In this document: positions 1-8,523 of the stretch, in pieces
Position numbering within the stretch: position 1 is the stretch's first letter
Layout: every line of letters begins with the position of its first letter
Assembly (NCBI GenBank): GCA_947627135.1
Contig: CANQUV010000015.1
Coordinates: 1-64,000 of the forward strand
Length of the DNA stretch: 64,000 nucleotides
Origin: an uncultured Clostridia bacterium
GTDB lineage: Bacteria; Bacillota; Clostridia; Oscillospirales; Acutalibacteraceae
Direction: 5' to 3'
Made by a program: the position numbers and the translations under genes
Notes under the pieces: model-generated
Seen by the model: the letters and a program-made list of their open reading frames with translations, nothing else
The model's database searches: none
What the model was told of the DNA's origin: nothing

Positions 1-126
1 TTCTTAAACGCAATGCTTACGGTTACAGGAATTTCAAGCGTTTTCGTAATCGTATTTTACATATCTTTTCTCATCAGGTACAAAAACAAGCGACAGCTTG
101 ATTTACTATCGCTTGCTTATATCTAA
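1..126 (+). CDS. C-terminal fragment of a membrane protein (gene begins before the window)
   Basis: The first frame is open from base 1 to a TAA stop at 124-126, giving 41 residues. A hydrophobic stretch (LTVTGISSVFVIVFYISFLI) is followed by a basic segment (RYKNKR), which looks like a last membrane helix with a cytoplasmic tail. No family can be named from so short an end. The downstream gene is convergent and its stop lies 42 bases away. The frame could be fortuitous, but the helix-plus-basic-tail pattern argues for a real protein end. Confidence 0.4.
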   Translation, partial: FLNAMLTVTGISSVFVIVFYISFLIRYKNKRQLDLLSLAYI

Positions 127-168
127 TTCTCTTTTTTCGGGTTTACCCCAACTATTGACATAGAGCCT

Positions 169-1023
169 TTATTTATTATGTGTATTTTTATGTGCCTTTT
201 GCTGTTTATCGGCAACAAGCTTTTCATGGTAAAAATAATTTTTAAAGTTTACTTTTTCAGACAAACAAAATTCATCAATTTCCTTTGCAAGCTTTTCCCA
301 GTATGATTTATCGCTATGTATGTATATGTTTTCATAAAGCGGAGAAAGCTGTGGATGATATTTTTTAATGTAGTTTAAAATATCTGTTTTATATGCTCCC
401 CTTAGATTAAGATTTTCAAACCAATATTCATTTATATAAGGTTTTGAAGTTTTGACTATTGCTTTAAAATTTGTAATAACGGGGAAAATAGGCGACATAA
501 AAAGTATTGTGTAAATCCCGTTTTTGTGTAATTTTTTTAAAGTGTTTAACCTGTCTTTAATACTGCTTGCATTATCCATATAATTTTTAAATTTTTCATC
601 AAGAGTATTTACCGACATTGCAACAGTAAGATTTTTAAACTGCTTAAGCAAATCAATATCTCTTAAAATTAATGATGATTTAGTTGATATGCTTAATTCA
701 CATTCAGCAGGTATAAGCTGTTCAAGAATTTTTCTTGTAAGACAGTATTTTTCTTCAAAAGGATTATAGCAATCAGTAACGGAAGACATAAATACATTTT
801 TATCCTTTAGTTTATTAATATTTATAGCTTTATCGCAAAGCTTTATATCAATAAATTCTCCCCATGGTTCTTTATGTCCTGTAAATCGTTTCATAAAGCT
901 TGCATAACAATATTTACATCCGTGGGGACAGCCTACATAAGGGTTTATTACATAATCACTTACAGGTAAGTTGGATTTTGTTATATAATCCTTTACTTTT
1001 ATAATATTTTCTGCAATTTCCAT
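169..1023 (-). CDS. Radical SAM protein, spore photoproduct lyase (SplB)-like family
   Basis: 284 residues. Near the N-terminus (about residues 32-40) is the cluster motif CPHGCKYCYA, a CX3CX2C arrangement that binds the 4Fe-4S cluster and S-adenosylmethionine. The surroundings (NPYVGCPHGCKYCY, then SVTDCYNPFE and a later STKSSLILRDIDLL) are typical of the SPL/Rv2578c-like radical SAM group rather than of true spore photoproduct lyase, whose own substrate-specific features I do not see. The protein is soluble and the substrate is unknown. It lies downstream of the PPK2 gene on the same strand with a 33-base gap, so the two may be cotranscribed. The family call is firm; the function is not. 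Confidence 0.8.
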   Translation of the reverse strand: MEIAENIIKVKDYITKSNLPVSDYVINPYVGCPHGCKYCYASFMKRFTGHKEPWGEFIDIKLCDKAININKLKDKNVFMSSVTDCYNPFEEKYCLTRKILEQLIPAECELSISTKSSLILRDIDLLKQFKNLTVAMSVNTLDEKFKNYMDNASSIKDRLNTLKKLHKNGIYTILFMSPIFPVITNFKAIVKTSKPYINEYWFENLNLRGAYKTDILNYIKKYHPQLSPLYENIYIHSDKSYWEKLAKEIDEFCLSEKVNFKNYFYHEKLVADKQQKAHKNTHNK

Positions 1024-1056
1024 TTAACATTTCTCCAAAGTAATTTATACTTTGCT

Positions 1057-1926
1057 CTAATTCTTTTCTCCTAACAAAAGTTCTTTATCCTCAATTAAAT
1101 GTCTTCTTTCTTCTTCAGGAAGAGTAGGGTATTTAGGGTCGATTTTTTTCATAACATCAAGAATTGCTTCTGATACAAGATATCTTGCATAAAATTTTTG
1201 GTCAGCAGGAATTATATACCAGGGGCAGTCCTTTGTTGCTGTTGCGTTAATTGCATCTTCATAAGCATTTTGATAATCATCCCAATATTGTCTTTCTTTT
1301 ATATCAGAGCTTGAAAATTTCCAGTTTTTAATTTTTAAATCAATTCTTTCAAGAAAACGTTTTTTTTGTTCTTCTTTTGACACATTCAAAAATATTTTTA
1401 TGATTCGACAGCTGTTGTTAAAAATATATTTTTCAAAGTTTTTTATTTCCTTGTAACGTCTGCCGATTACATCACCTTTTTTGCATCTTTCTGCCATTTT
1501 TTGATTTTCATATAACTTATGCACTTTTCCTATTAAAACGTCTTCATAATAAGAACGGTTGAAAATAGCCATCTTTCCTTTTTCAGGCAAACGTTTAATT
1601 GTTCTCCACATATAGTCGTGGGCAAGTTCTTCAGAACTGGGAGATTTAAAAGCATAAACATCAATTCCCTGTGGGTTGAGTCCGCTCATAACATGCTTTA
1701 TTGTACCGTCTTTTCCGGCGGCGTCCATAGCCTGCAATATTATAAGAATGGACTCTTTTCCTTCAGAATACAGCTTATCCTGATATTCTGCAATTTTTTT
1801 GCGGTTTTCTTCTGTTTTTACAAGAATCTTCTCTTTTTCTTCTTTTTTAATTTTTTCATCAGTGGAAAAATCGCCAAGTTCAATTTTTTTAGTTCCTTTA
1901 ACAGTGAATTTTTTAAGTTCTGACAT
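1057..1926 (-). CDS. Polyphosphate kinase 2 family protein (polyphosphate:nucleotide phosphotransferase)
   Basis: 289 residues, the usual length of single-domain PPK2 enzymes. The P-loop reads DAAGKDGT (about residues 68-75) and the second nucleotide motif NRSYYEDVLIGKVH follows about 50 residues later, both hallmarks of PPK2. These cytosolic enzymes use polyphosphate to phosphorylate nucleoside mono- or diphosphates. Class I, II or III cannot be separated by eye, although the N-terminal layout resembles the short polyphosphate:AMP/ADP group. The start ATG follows a clear ribosome site (GGAGG in the transcript). It is divergent from the SRP RNA/dnaX unit. A polyphosphate polymerase-like gene lies 7 kb away in the island. 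Confidence 0.88.
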   Translation of the reverse strand: MSELKKFTVKGTKKIELGDFSTDEKIKKEEKEKILVKTEENRKKIAEYQDKLYSEGKESILIILQAMDAAGKDGTIKHVMSGLNPQGIDVYAFKSPSSEELAHDYMWRTIKRLPEKGKMAIFNRSYYEDVLIGKVHKLYENQKMAERCKKGDVIGRRYKEIKNFEKYIFNNSCRIIKIFLNVSKEEQKKRFLERIDLKIKNWKFSSSDIKERQYWDDYQNAYEDAINATATKDCPWYIIPADQKFYARYLVSEAILDVMKKIDPKYPTLPEEERRHLIEDKELLLGEKN

Positions 1927-2032
1927 TTTATAAACCTCCTAAATTACAAATTCTTTATTTAATATTAACATATACCCATATTATTTGCAAATTTACTTGT
2001 AATATTTTTATAAAAAATTTAATAAAAAACTA

Positions 2033-2061
2033 TTGATTATAATGATAAATTGTGATATACT
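2033..2061 (+). promoter_or_regulatory. Sigma-A-type promoter of the SRP RNA
   Basis: TTGATT (2033-2038), a 17-base spacer and TATACT (2056-2061). The expected start falls about 8-10 bases downstream, exactly where the closing stem of the SRP RNA begins at 2071. Confidence 0.7.
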
Positions 2062-2070
2062 AAATTAAAA

Positions 2071-2247
2071 ATTGCAAGCCTGCATATAATCATTTGATTA
2101 AGCGAGCGGCAGGCCCTGTACGATTGAGGTCTGTGAACCATGTCAGGCGGGGAACCGAGCAGCATTAAGCAGTATTCTTGATGCGATACAGTAAGTCTGC
2201 TGTTCACTTAATTAAGTGATTTCCGAAATTCGGATAAGGTTTGCAAT
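2071..2247 (+). ncRNA. ffs: Signal recognition particle RNA, large (Bacillus/Clostridium) type
   Basis: The conserved apical hairpin is readable at about 2134-2170: a GTGAACCATGTCAGGC arm, a GGAA tetraloop and the GAGCAGCA return arm that binds Ffh. The 5' end (ATTGCAA, 2071-2077) pairs with the 3' end (TTGCAAT, 2241-2247), closing a molecule of about 177 nt with an Alu-type domain, longer than the 4.5S form. Its position directly upstream of dnaX is a standard Firmicutes arrangement. It guides membrane-protein ribosomes to the translocon. Confidence 0.93.
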
Positions 2248-2273
2248 TTTTATTTTTTGCAGGAGGTGTTTTT

Positions 2274-3992
2274 ATGTATCAGGTGCTTTACAGAAAATGG
2301 CGTCCTAAAACTTTTAAAGATGTTTCAGGTCAGCCGCAGGTTACAAGGACTCTGCAAAATGAAATAAAAGCAGGAAGAATTAACCATGCATATTTATTTA
2401 CAGGTTCCAGAGGTACAGGAAAAACCACCTGTGCAAAAATTTTTGCAAAAGCTGTAAACTGTTTAAATCCGATAGATGGAAACCCTTGCGGAGAATGTGA
2501 AAACTGCAAGACGATTGAAAACGGCAATATGCACGATGTAGTAGAAATGGATGCCGCAAGCAATCGTGGAATTGACGATATAAGAGATATAATTGATAAA
2601 GCAAGATTTACACCTGCAAAGGCAAAATACCGAGTTTATATTGTTGACGAAGTTCACATGCTTACAGAGCAGGCATTTAATGCTCTTTTAAAAACGCTGG
2701 AAGAACCTCCCGAACATGTTATATTTATTCTAGCCACAACAGAGGTTCATAAACTGCCTGCAACTATTATATCACGTTGTCAGAGATTTGATTTTAATAG
2801 AATTGCATCAGACGTTATATCAGACAGACTTAAGTTTGTTGCAGAAAAGGAAAATGTAACAATTACTGAAGATGCGGCGCTTCTTATAGCAGCAGTGGCA
2901 GATGGAGCTTTGCGTGACGCACTGTCGTTGCTTGATAGATGTATCGCTCTTGATAGTAATATTACGGCAGATACTGTAAGAAAAGCATCGGGACTAGCCA
3001 AAAGGGATTATCTTTTTGACCTTGCAAATTGCTGTATCAATAAGAATACCTCTAAGTCTCTTGAAATAGTTGATAGTCTTTATAATGAAGCTAAGGATAT
3101 GGCAAGGTTATGTAATGAATTAATTGACCATTTCAGAAATTTAATGATTATAAAATCTGTTAAAAACCCAAAGGAATTTCTTGTTATGTCGGAGGATGAG
3201 TTTGAAAATGCTCAAACCCAGACAGATTATTTGACTCTTGAAGAAATTGTATATATAATTGATATTCTGGAGCAGTCTTATCAGAGAATGGGAAAAGGTT
3301 CAAGCAACAGAACAGAACTTGAAACTGCACTTGTAAAGTTGAGTGCTCCGGAGCTTGATTTCTCGATGGAAGCTCTTTTAGCAAGGATTTCTGTTCTTGA
3401 AAATGCAGTGAAAAAGGGCATAAAAGTTACAAGTACAGAAGAAAACAAATTAGTGAAATCCGAAGAAAAGGCAGAAGATAAAAATGCTGTAGAAAAAGAA
3501 AATTTACAAAATAATTTCGAAGAATCTGCAAAAAAAGCTGATACAAGTGAAATAGAAAATATTTTAAATCCCAAGTCTGTTCAAAATAACAGCATATCAG
3601 ATGAAAAAGTTTCATCAATACAGAATTCTGTAAAAAAGCAGATTGATTATGAAGAAATTTATAATAACGCTACTCCGTTTTTACAGTGGCCGGAAGTAGT
3701 GGAACATTTAAAAAAATATTCAAGAACTATTGCTACCTCTTTTAAAAATACAAATGCTTATGAGAGCGGAAATTATCTTTTAATAGATGCCGAATCTACA
3801 ATGCCATTTGAATTATTAAAGGTAAGTACTCAAAGGGAAAAAATAAGAGAAGCAATATTAGAAATTACAGGTAAAAAGTTTAATTTAGGACCTTATAAAA
3901 AACCTGAAAAAAAGCAGGAAGAAGTTAAAGATCCTCTTGATACATTTACTGAAAAATTAAAAAACAGCGGAATAGAAATAACAGAAGAATAA
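2274..3992 (+). CDS. dnaX: DNA polymerase III subunit gamma/tau
   Basis: 572 residues from the ATG at 2274, which sits behind AGGAGG (2261-2266). A TTG start at 2241 would lie inside the SRP RNA and is rejected. The AAA+ clamp-loader domain has a Walker A GSRGTGKTT, a four-cysteine zinc module (C-L-N-P...CGECENC), a Walker B IVDEVHML and sensor motif SRCQRFDF. Domain III follows, then a low-complexity acidic/Lys linker and a tau-type C-terminal domain from about residue 460. It loads the beta clamp at the replication fork. An A7 run at 3530-3536 in the linker could direct a -1 frameshift to a stop at 3539 (see findings). It is the first gene of a dnaX-ybaB-recR-smpB series. Confidence 0.97.
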   Translation: MYQVLYRKWRPKTFKDVSGQPQVTRTLQNEIKAGRINHAYLFTGSRGTGKTTCAKIFAKAVNCLNPIDGNPCGECENCKTIENGNMHDVVEMDAASNRGIDDIRDIIDKARFTPAKAKYRVYIVDEVHMLTEQAFNALLKTLEEPPEHVIFILATTEVHKLPATIISRCQRFDFNRIASDVISDRLKFVAEKENVTITEDAALLIAAVADGALRDALSLLDRCIALDSNITADTVRKASGLAKRDYLFDLANCCINKNTSKSLEIVDSLYNEAKDMARLCNELIDHFRNLMIIKSVKNPKEFLVMSEDEFENAQTQTDYLTLEEIVYIIDILEQSYQRMGKGSSNRTELETALVKLSAPELDFSMEALLARISVLENAVKKGIKVTSTEENKLVKSEEKAEDKNAVEKENLQNNFEESAKKADTSEIENILNPKSVQNNSISDEKVSSIQNSVKKQIDYEEIYNNATPFLQWPEVVEHLKKYSRTIATSFKNTNAYESGNYLLIDAESTMPFELLKVSTQREKIREAILEITGKKFNLGPYKKPEKKQEEVKDPLDTFTEKLKNSGIEITEE

Positions 3993-4007
3993 GAAAGGAA
4001 AATTTAT

Positions 4008-4358
4008 ATGAAAGCAAGATTACCAAAAGGATACGGTTCTGGCGGAGCGTCAAATATTCAGCAGTTAGCTCGTCAGGCACAAAAAATTCAGGACGAGATG
4101 GGAACTATTGAACAAGAACTTGAAGTAAAAGAATATGCAGCCACAGCAGGAGGCAACGCAGTAAAGGTTACCGTAACAGGAAAAATGGAAGTAAAATTAA
4201 TAGAGATTTCTCCTGAAGTCGTTGACCCCGAAGATGTTGAAATGCTGTCAGATTTAGTTATGGCTGCAACAAACGAAGCATTAAGAAGTGCCGCAACTGA
4301 AAAAGAAGAGCGTATGAGTTCACTTTCAGGCGGACTTAATATTCCGGGATTGTTTTGA
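4008..4358 (+). CDS. YbaB/EbfC family nucleoid-associated protein
   Basis: 116 residues. The Gly-rich N-terminus ([16 protein letters not shown]), the amphipathic helix [24 protein letters not shown] and the central [22 protein letters not shown] are the signature of YbaB/EbfC. These proteins form dimers that bind DNA. The position between dnaX and recR is conserved in many bacteria. The stop overlaps the space before recR by a few bases, so translation is probably coupled. The start ATG follows GAAAGGA. Confidence 0.93.
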   Translation: MKARLPKGYGSGGASNIQQLARQAQKIQDEMGTIEQELEVKEYAATAGGNAVKVTVTGKMEVKLIEISPEVVDPEDVEMLSDLVMAATNEALRSAATEKEERMSSLSGGLNIPGLF

Positions 4359-4360
4359 TT

Positions 4361-4966
4361 ATGTCGGCATATAGTGTAGCTCCCCTTGAAAAATTGGTTG
4401 AGCAATTTGAAAAAATGCCGGGTATAGGGGCAAAAACAGCTCAAAGACTTGCATATTATGTGCTTAATCTACCTGATTTACAAGCAGAGGATTTTGCTAA
4501 TGCAATTTTAGATGCTCATACAAAAATCAAATATTGCAAAGTGTGCTGTAACTTAACAGATAAAGAATTGTGTCCTGTTTGCAGAAATGAAGCAAGAGAT
4601 AAAACAACGATTTGCGTAGTAGAAACACCCAGAGATGCCGCTGCTCTTGAAAATACTCATGAGTATAAAGGTGTATATCATGTGCTTCACGGAGCAATTT
4701 CACCTTTAAATGACATTGGTCCCGACCAATTAAGTATAAAAGAATTACTTGCCAGAATAGGTACAGATAACAATGTTAAAGAGGTTATAATGGCGACAAA
4801 TGCAACAGTTGAAGGCGATGCAACAGCTATGTATCTATCAAAATTGTTAAAACCAATGGGAATAAAAGTTACCAGACTTGCGTATGGTATTCCCGTAGGC
4901 GGAGATCTCGAATATGCAGACGAGAACACACTGGCAAGAGCTCTTGAAGGAAGAAATGAATTGTAA
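4361..4966 (+). CDS. recR: Recombination mediator protein RecR
   Basis: 201 residues, the normal RecR length. The order is a helix-hairpin-helix ([24 protein letters not shown]), a C4 zinc finger ([16 protein letters not shown]) and a Toprim domain ([14 protein letters not shown]). RecR works with RecF and RecO to load RecA at gaps. I chose the ATG at 4361 over an upstream TTG at 4355 because the protein then starts like other RecR proteins ([12 protein letters not shown]). The stop overlaps the smpB start in a TAATG. Confidence 0.96.
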   Translation: MSAYSVAPLEKLVEQFEKMPGIGAKTAQRLAYYVLNLPDLQAEDFANAILDAHTKIKYCKVCCNLTDKELCPVCRNEARDKTTICVVETPRDAAALENTHEYKGVYHVLHGAISPLNDIGPDQLSIKELLARIGTDNNVKEVIMATNATVEGDATAMYLSKLLKPMGIKVTRLAYGIPVGGDLEYADENTLARALEGRNEL

Positions 4967-5430
4967 TGAAAAGTTCACTAAAAACCATAGCTCAAAATAA
5001 AATAGTTCATAGGGAATACTTTGTTGAAGAAAGTTTTGAAGCGGGTGTTGAACTCTGCGGAACAGAGGTAAAATCCATAAGGCAGGGCAGAGTAAACCTT
5101 AAAGACAGTTGGTGTTCGGTAGTTAAAGGAGAGCTTTTTGTAAACGGAATGCATATTTCACCCTACGAGCAGGGAAATATATTTAATAAGGATCCAATGC
5201 GTGTAAGAAAACTCTTAATGCACAAAAGAGAAATTATGAAGCTTTACGGAATAGTAAAGCAAACAGGGTACTCTTTAATACCAATCAGCCTGTATTTTAA
5301 AGATAGTAGGGTAAAAATGCAGATAGGTCTATGTAAAGGTAAAAAACTTTATGATAAACGTGCAGATATGGCCGAAAAAAGTGCAAAGCGAGATATGGAA
5401 AGAGCAATCAAGGAAAAACAGCGCATTTAG
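4966..5430 (+). CDS. smpB: SsrA-binding protein SmpB
   Basis: 154 residues. The sequence shows the SmpB beta-barrel start ([23 protein letters not shown]), the [18 protein letters not shown] motif and the basic C-terminal tail ([18 protein letters not shown]) that enters the decoding centre. It delivers tmRNA to stalled ribosomes. Its start overlaps the recR stop by one base, and the tmRNA gene itself follows after 90 bases, so both trans-translation components are adjacent. Confidence 0.97.
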   Translation: MKSSLKTIAQNKIVHREYFVEESFEAGVELCGTEVKSIRQGRVNLKDSWCSVVKGELFVNGMHISPYEQGNIFNKDPMRVRKLLMHKREIMKLYGIVKQTGYSLIPISLYFKDSRVKMQIGLCKGKKLYDKRADMAEKSAKRDMERAIKEKQRI

Positions 5431-5520
5431 AGAAGACAAAATTACCGCTTTTTAATGTACGGAAAGTTTTTGAAAAAATAAATAATAAAATTACAAAAAC
5501 ATTTTTGTACTGTAATATAT

Positions 5521-5870
5521 GGGGGTGTAAAGGTTTCGACGGGGATTGTAAACCTTGGTAAGCGAGTAGCGGTGCGGGACCGCTTATAAAACCGCAATTT
5601 TAAAATAACTGACAAAAATACAGTTGAATTAGCAGCTGCTTAAGCAGCTGCTCGTCCTTTTTCTGAAAACCACGGCAGAAATATGGGCGTCGATTAGTGG
5701 TAAATGTGAACGAAATATTGCCTCGAATTTCGTCACACATAAGGGGCTACCAAAATAATAAGCCTGTTATTGGGCGTATTATTAAGGGAATTGAAAAACA
5801 ATAACTGTACTCGGAGAAAACCTTGGCAAACAATTTTCGGACAGGAGTTCGATTCTCCTCACCTCCACCA
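5521..5870 (+). ncRNA. ssrA: Transfer-messenger RNA (tmRNA)
   Basis: The molecule opens with GGGGGTGTAAAGGTTTCGAC and ends with a T-arm (GGAGTTCGATTCTCC) and ACCTCCACCA; the seven acceptor pairs GGGGGTG/CACCTCC all form, with one G-U. Length is 350 nt. The coding part ends in ...GTT GAA TTA GCA GCT GCT TAA (about 5611-5643), giving a tag ending VELAAA, with DKNTVELAAA as the likely reading; the exact resume codon is not certain. CCA is encoded. The 3' end is the left boundary of the GC-rich island, a well-known integration target. Confidence 0.97.
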
Positions 5871-5943
5871 ACCGGGTATTGGATGAACACCTATTATTTC
5901 AGTGGCGGATTTGCCGTGAAGGTGTTGCTCTGATACCGAACAG

Positions 5944-5983
5944 AAAGCCGCCGCTTTAGAGAAAACTCTGAGGCGGCGGTTTT
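5944..5983 (+). terminator. Rho-independent terminator at the island's left edge
   Basis: A long hairpin (AAAGCCGCCGC...TTTAGAG pairing with CTCTGAGGCGGCGGTTTT) followed by a short T run. It would end transcription leaving ssrA. Confidence 0.6.
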
Positions 5984-6024
5984 GCTTATCCGCACATTCG
6001 TCAAAACGAAGGCTTCCTTGTAAA

Positions 6025-6432
6025 ATGGGATCATCAAAGTACAAGGAGGTTATTTCTGTTGCAAAAACAACCTTTGAGCAAACGGGCGGACGATACGAAC
6101 AGCATGGTGATTATCTGCTCCCTTGCCTGACTTTACCCGCAGAGGAAGAACAGCCTATCGGTATATGGGGACAGCGGCACAGGCGGTATGTTAAGGAGCA
6201 TCACCGCATTCTGTATTACAACCTACTGACCACTTGTAAGCTGAACAGCTATCTTGCTGACATCGAACGGCAAGCGTACGAAATGTTTTTCCGACTGGTA
6301 CAACAGATGGCGGAACGTGGGGGCGCGACCGAAGCACTCAAGGATTAAAACCAAATGGCGTGGGTTGCTAGGATGAACAACATCCGAAGCCGGGCAGTGG
6401 AAATCGTTCATAACGATTTGATATACAACTAA
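6025..6432 (+). pseudogene. TnpV-like transposon protein, interrupted by an in-frame stop
   Basis: The frame encodes a TnpV-type sequence (TFEQTGGRYEQHGDYLLPCL, PIGIWGQRHRRYVKEHH). It meets TAA at 6346-6348 and then continues in the same frame with NQMAWVARMNNIRSRAVEIV to a second TAA at 6430-6432. The tail is the usual end of TnpV proteins, so one nonsense mutation has split a gene of about 135 residues. The start is also doubtful: the AAGGAGG at 6043-6049 would serve a codon at about 6059 that now reads GTT. TnpV proteins accompany Tn4451-type and conjugative elements; their role is poorly understood. Confidence 0.7.
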
Positions 6433-6436
6433 CGAA

Positions 6437-6470
6437 AAACGGCGGCAGGAAGTGATTCCCGCCGCCGTTT
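6437..6470 (-). terminator. Terminator of the island surface-protein operon
   Basis: AAACGGCGGC (6437-6446) pairs with GCCGCCGTTT (6461-6470). Read on the minus strand the stem is followed by TTTTT, just after the stop of the carbohydrate-binding gene. Confidence 0.75.
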
Positions 6471-6490
6471 CGATTGATAAACTCTGTTCC

Positions 6491-8512
6491 TCAGCCTCTT
6501 CGTTTATAGAGGAATGCAATCATACATCCGCATAGCAGAACAGCCGATGAAATTCCCAACAGAAGGAACTGTTCCGATGAAATTGGCGTTCCTGTATTTG
6601 CCGGTTGAGCGGCGTTTTCCTGTTCTTCTATATTCCCGTTTGGGTTTTGCATATTTCCGCCGTTTGGCCGTTCGCCAAAGTTTCCGCCGCCCTGCGGGAA
6701 CCCCGGCTGGGCTCCGTTGCTGCTATCTCCATTTTGCGAAGAATCCGGCATATTTTCCTGCGGCAGGTCGGATGGGATATCGCCCTCTGCTCCGTTTTGC
6801 GGCAGGTCGGGAGTTGTCATGTTTCTATCCGCATCGTTTGGCATCTCCGGCGGTTGCATATCTCTCGCTTCGCCGTTTCCGGGGGAACTAGTAGGTGTAT
6901 TTCCATTTTGTGTTTCGGATGGAGCGTTGTTGTCCGCTGCATTTCCGTCTTGATTTTCCGTCCCGGCAGTGCTCAACAGACTGACCGCCGGTGTGACAGT
7001 GGTCACCGACAGCTTGCTGTTCTTCTGCGTGCTTTCGCTATCTTGTGTTTCATCGGCTGAACCGCCGTCAAATGCCTCGCCGTTCCTGCCGAAATCGCCC
7101 CTGTCCGGCATCTGTCCACCGCCAAAACCGTTTTCGCCGGACATTCCTTTGCCACCGAAACCGCCGAACCCACCGCCGCTTGAAGCATTATCAATGGTCA
7201 TTTCTGTTTCGGTATCTCCGACAATCAGCTTGCAGGTATCCCCGACATTCATTTCCGGCGTGCTGACGAGAACAGAAGAAAAGCTGCACGGAACCTTCTC
7301 TGAAAGCAGTTCGTTTCCGTCGGCGTCTTTGACCGTTACGGTTGTTCCTGCCGATGCCGAAGTGGTTTGCATCAGAAAGCCCTGCGTGGAAGTCGAATCG
7401 AATCCTTCCGCCATGCCGCTGCTCCCACAGGCAAGAACCGTTCCGCCGCTGATTTCACATTTGCCACCGTTTTCACTGCCGTAGTCGATGGCACAGCTTC
7501 CGCCGTTGTCGCTGACGCTGATAAACAGCTTTCCGCCGCTGATATAAATATCCTTGTTGGAGTCGATCCCGTCCGCGTCCCGGCCGTTTTCCACCGTGAC
7601 GGTGATTTCTCCGCCGGTAATGTTGATCACGGAGCTTCCGCCGTACCCGTTTGCGTTGAGTCCGTCGTCCGTGGCGGAAATGTCCAGTTTTCCGCCGGCA
7701 ATGGTGATTTGGACTGCCTCCAGCCCCTCATAGCAGGACGGGATGGTGATGTTGCCCGATTCCACATAGAGAAACGACGTTTCCTCGTCATTGGAGACCG
7801 TGATCCCGTCGTCGCCTGCGGAAAGCGAGATATTTGCATCTTTGATCCGCGCACTGTCATTGGCATGGATTGCATCCCGTGTGGCTGTTACATTTAATGT
7901 GCCGCCCGTAACAACAAAATCATCGTTGCACACGATTCCGTGCTGATATTGCGCCGTCACCTGAAGTGACCCGGCTCCGTTAATGGTTAAATCGTCTCTA
8001 GAGTAGATCGTTCCATCCACACCGGCAGAAACCGTTTCCTCGCTGTAAGCTGAGCCGGAAGACATGGCGTTTTCGGTACCGTCCTGCAAGGTCATGAATA
8101 CCTTGCCCGCCTGTTCTACACGAATGGCCGCATTGTCCTCGCAGTGAATAGCTGCACCGTCCAGCATCAGCCATATCTTATCGTCGCCGTCCGCTTCGAT
8201 GATGACCGAGCCGTTTGTCAATTTCCCGGAAAGCATATATTTCCCCGCATAGACGATATGAATGTCCCCGTCATAGACGTAAGCGCCGTTGCCGCTCACC
8301 GTACTGCCTTCGTCCGAAAGGGTGATCTTTGTTGCCCCTGCGGTGTCCCACGCAGCATCCAGATCGTTTGTCGTAAACATGGCATCGCTGTTTTCTTCAC
8401 TTGCAACTGCCTGAATACCGAGTGCTTTTCCGTTCATAAACAGGATCGTCAGGAGCAGGGTGAACACGGTGATTCCGATGCAAATCGCATTGATACGCTT
8501 ATGTGTTGCCAT
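6491..8512 (-). CDS. Secreted, membrane-anchored carbohydrate-binding domain protein (DUF4353-like)
   Basis: 673 residues. An N-terminal signal/anchor (ITVFTLLLTILFM) leads into a long repetitive beta-rich region (residues about 55-430) with recurring units such as DDLTINGAGSLQVTA and INITGGEITVTVENGRDADGID, typical of right-handed beta-helix carbohydrate-binding proteins. A Gly/Phe-rich patch (GGGFGGFGGKG), a long Pro/Asn/Gln-rich spacer and a C-terminal helix with a basic end (FLLLGISSAVLLCGCMIAFLYKRRG) follow. It is probably anchored outside the membrane. It starts behind AAGGAGG, 11 bases after the DUF4956 stop, and is last in the VTC-DUF4956 operon. The ligand is unknown. Confidence 0.8.
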   Translation of the reverse strand: MATHKRINAICIGITVFTLLLTILFMNGKALGIQAVASEENSDAMFTTNDLDAAWDTAGATKITLSDEGSTVSGNGAYVYDGDIHIVYAGKYMLSGKLTNGSVIIEADGDDKIWLMLDGAAIHCEDNAAIRVEQAGKVFMTLQDGTENAMSSGSAYSEETVSAGVDGTIYSRDDLTINGAGSLQVTAQYQHGIVCNDDFVVTGGTLNVTATRDAIHANDSARIKDANISLSAGDDGITVSNDEETSFLYVESGNITIPSCYEGLEAVQITIAGGKLDISATDDGLNANGYGGSSVINITGGEITVTVENGRDADGIDSNKDIYISGGKLFISVSDNGGSCAIDYGSENGGKCEISGGTVLACGSSGMAEGFDSTSTQGFLMQTTSASAGTTVTVKDADGNELLSEKVPCSFSSVLVSTPEMNVGDTCKLIVGDTETEMTIDNASSGGGFGGFGGKGMSGENGFGGGQMPDRGDFGRNGEAFDGGSADETQDSESTQKNSKLSVTTVTPAVSLLSTAGTENQDGNAADNNAPSETQNGNTPTSSPGNGEARDMQPPEMPNDADRNMTTPDLPQNGAEGDIPSDLPQENMPDSSQNGDSSNGAQPGFPQGGGNFGERPNGGNMQNPNGNIEEQENAAQPANTGTPISSEQFLLLGISSAVLLCGCMIAFLYKRRG

Positions 8513-8523
8513 AAGGATCCTCC

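Noticed and set aside
2241..2273. Upstream TTG start for dnaX
   Set aside because: It would lie in the 3' arm of the SRP RNA; the ATG at 2274 has an ideal AGGAGG.
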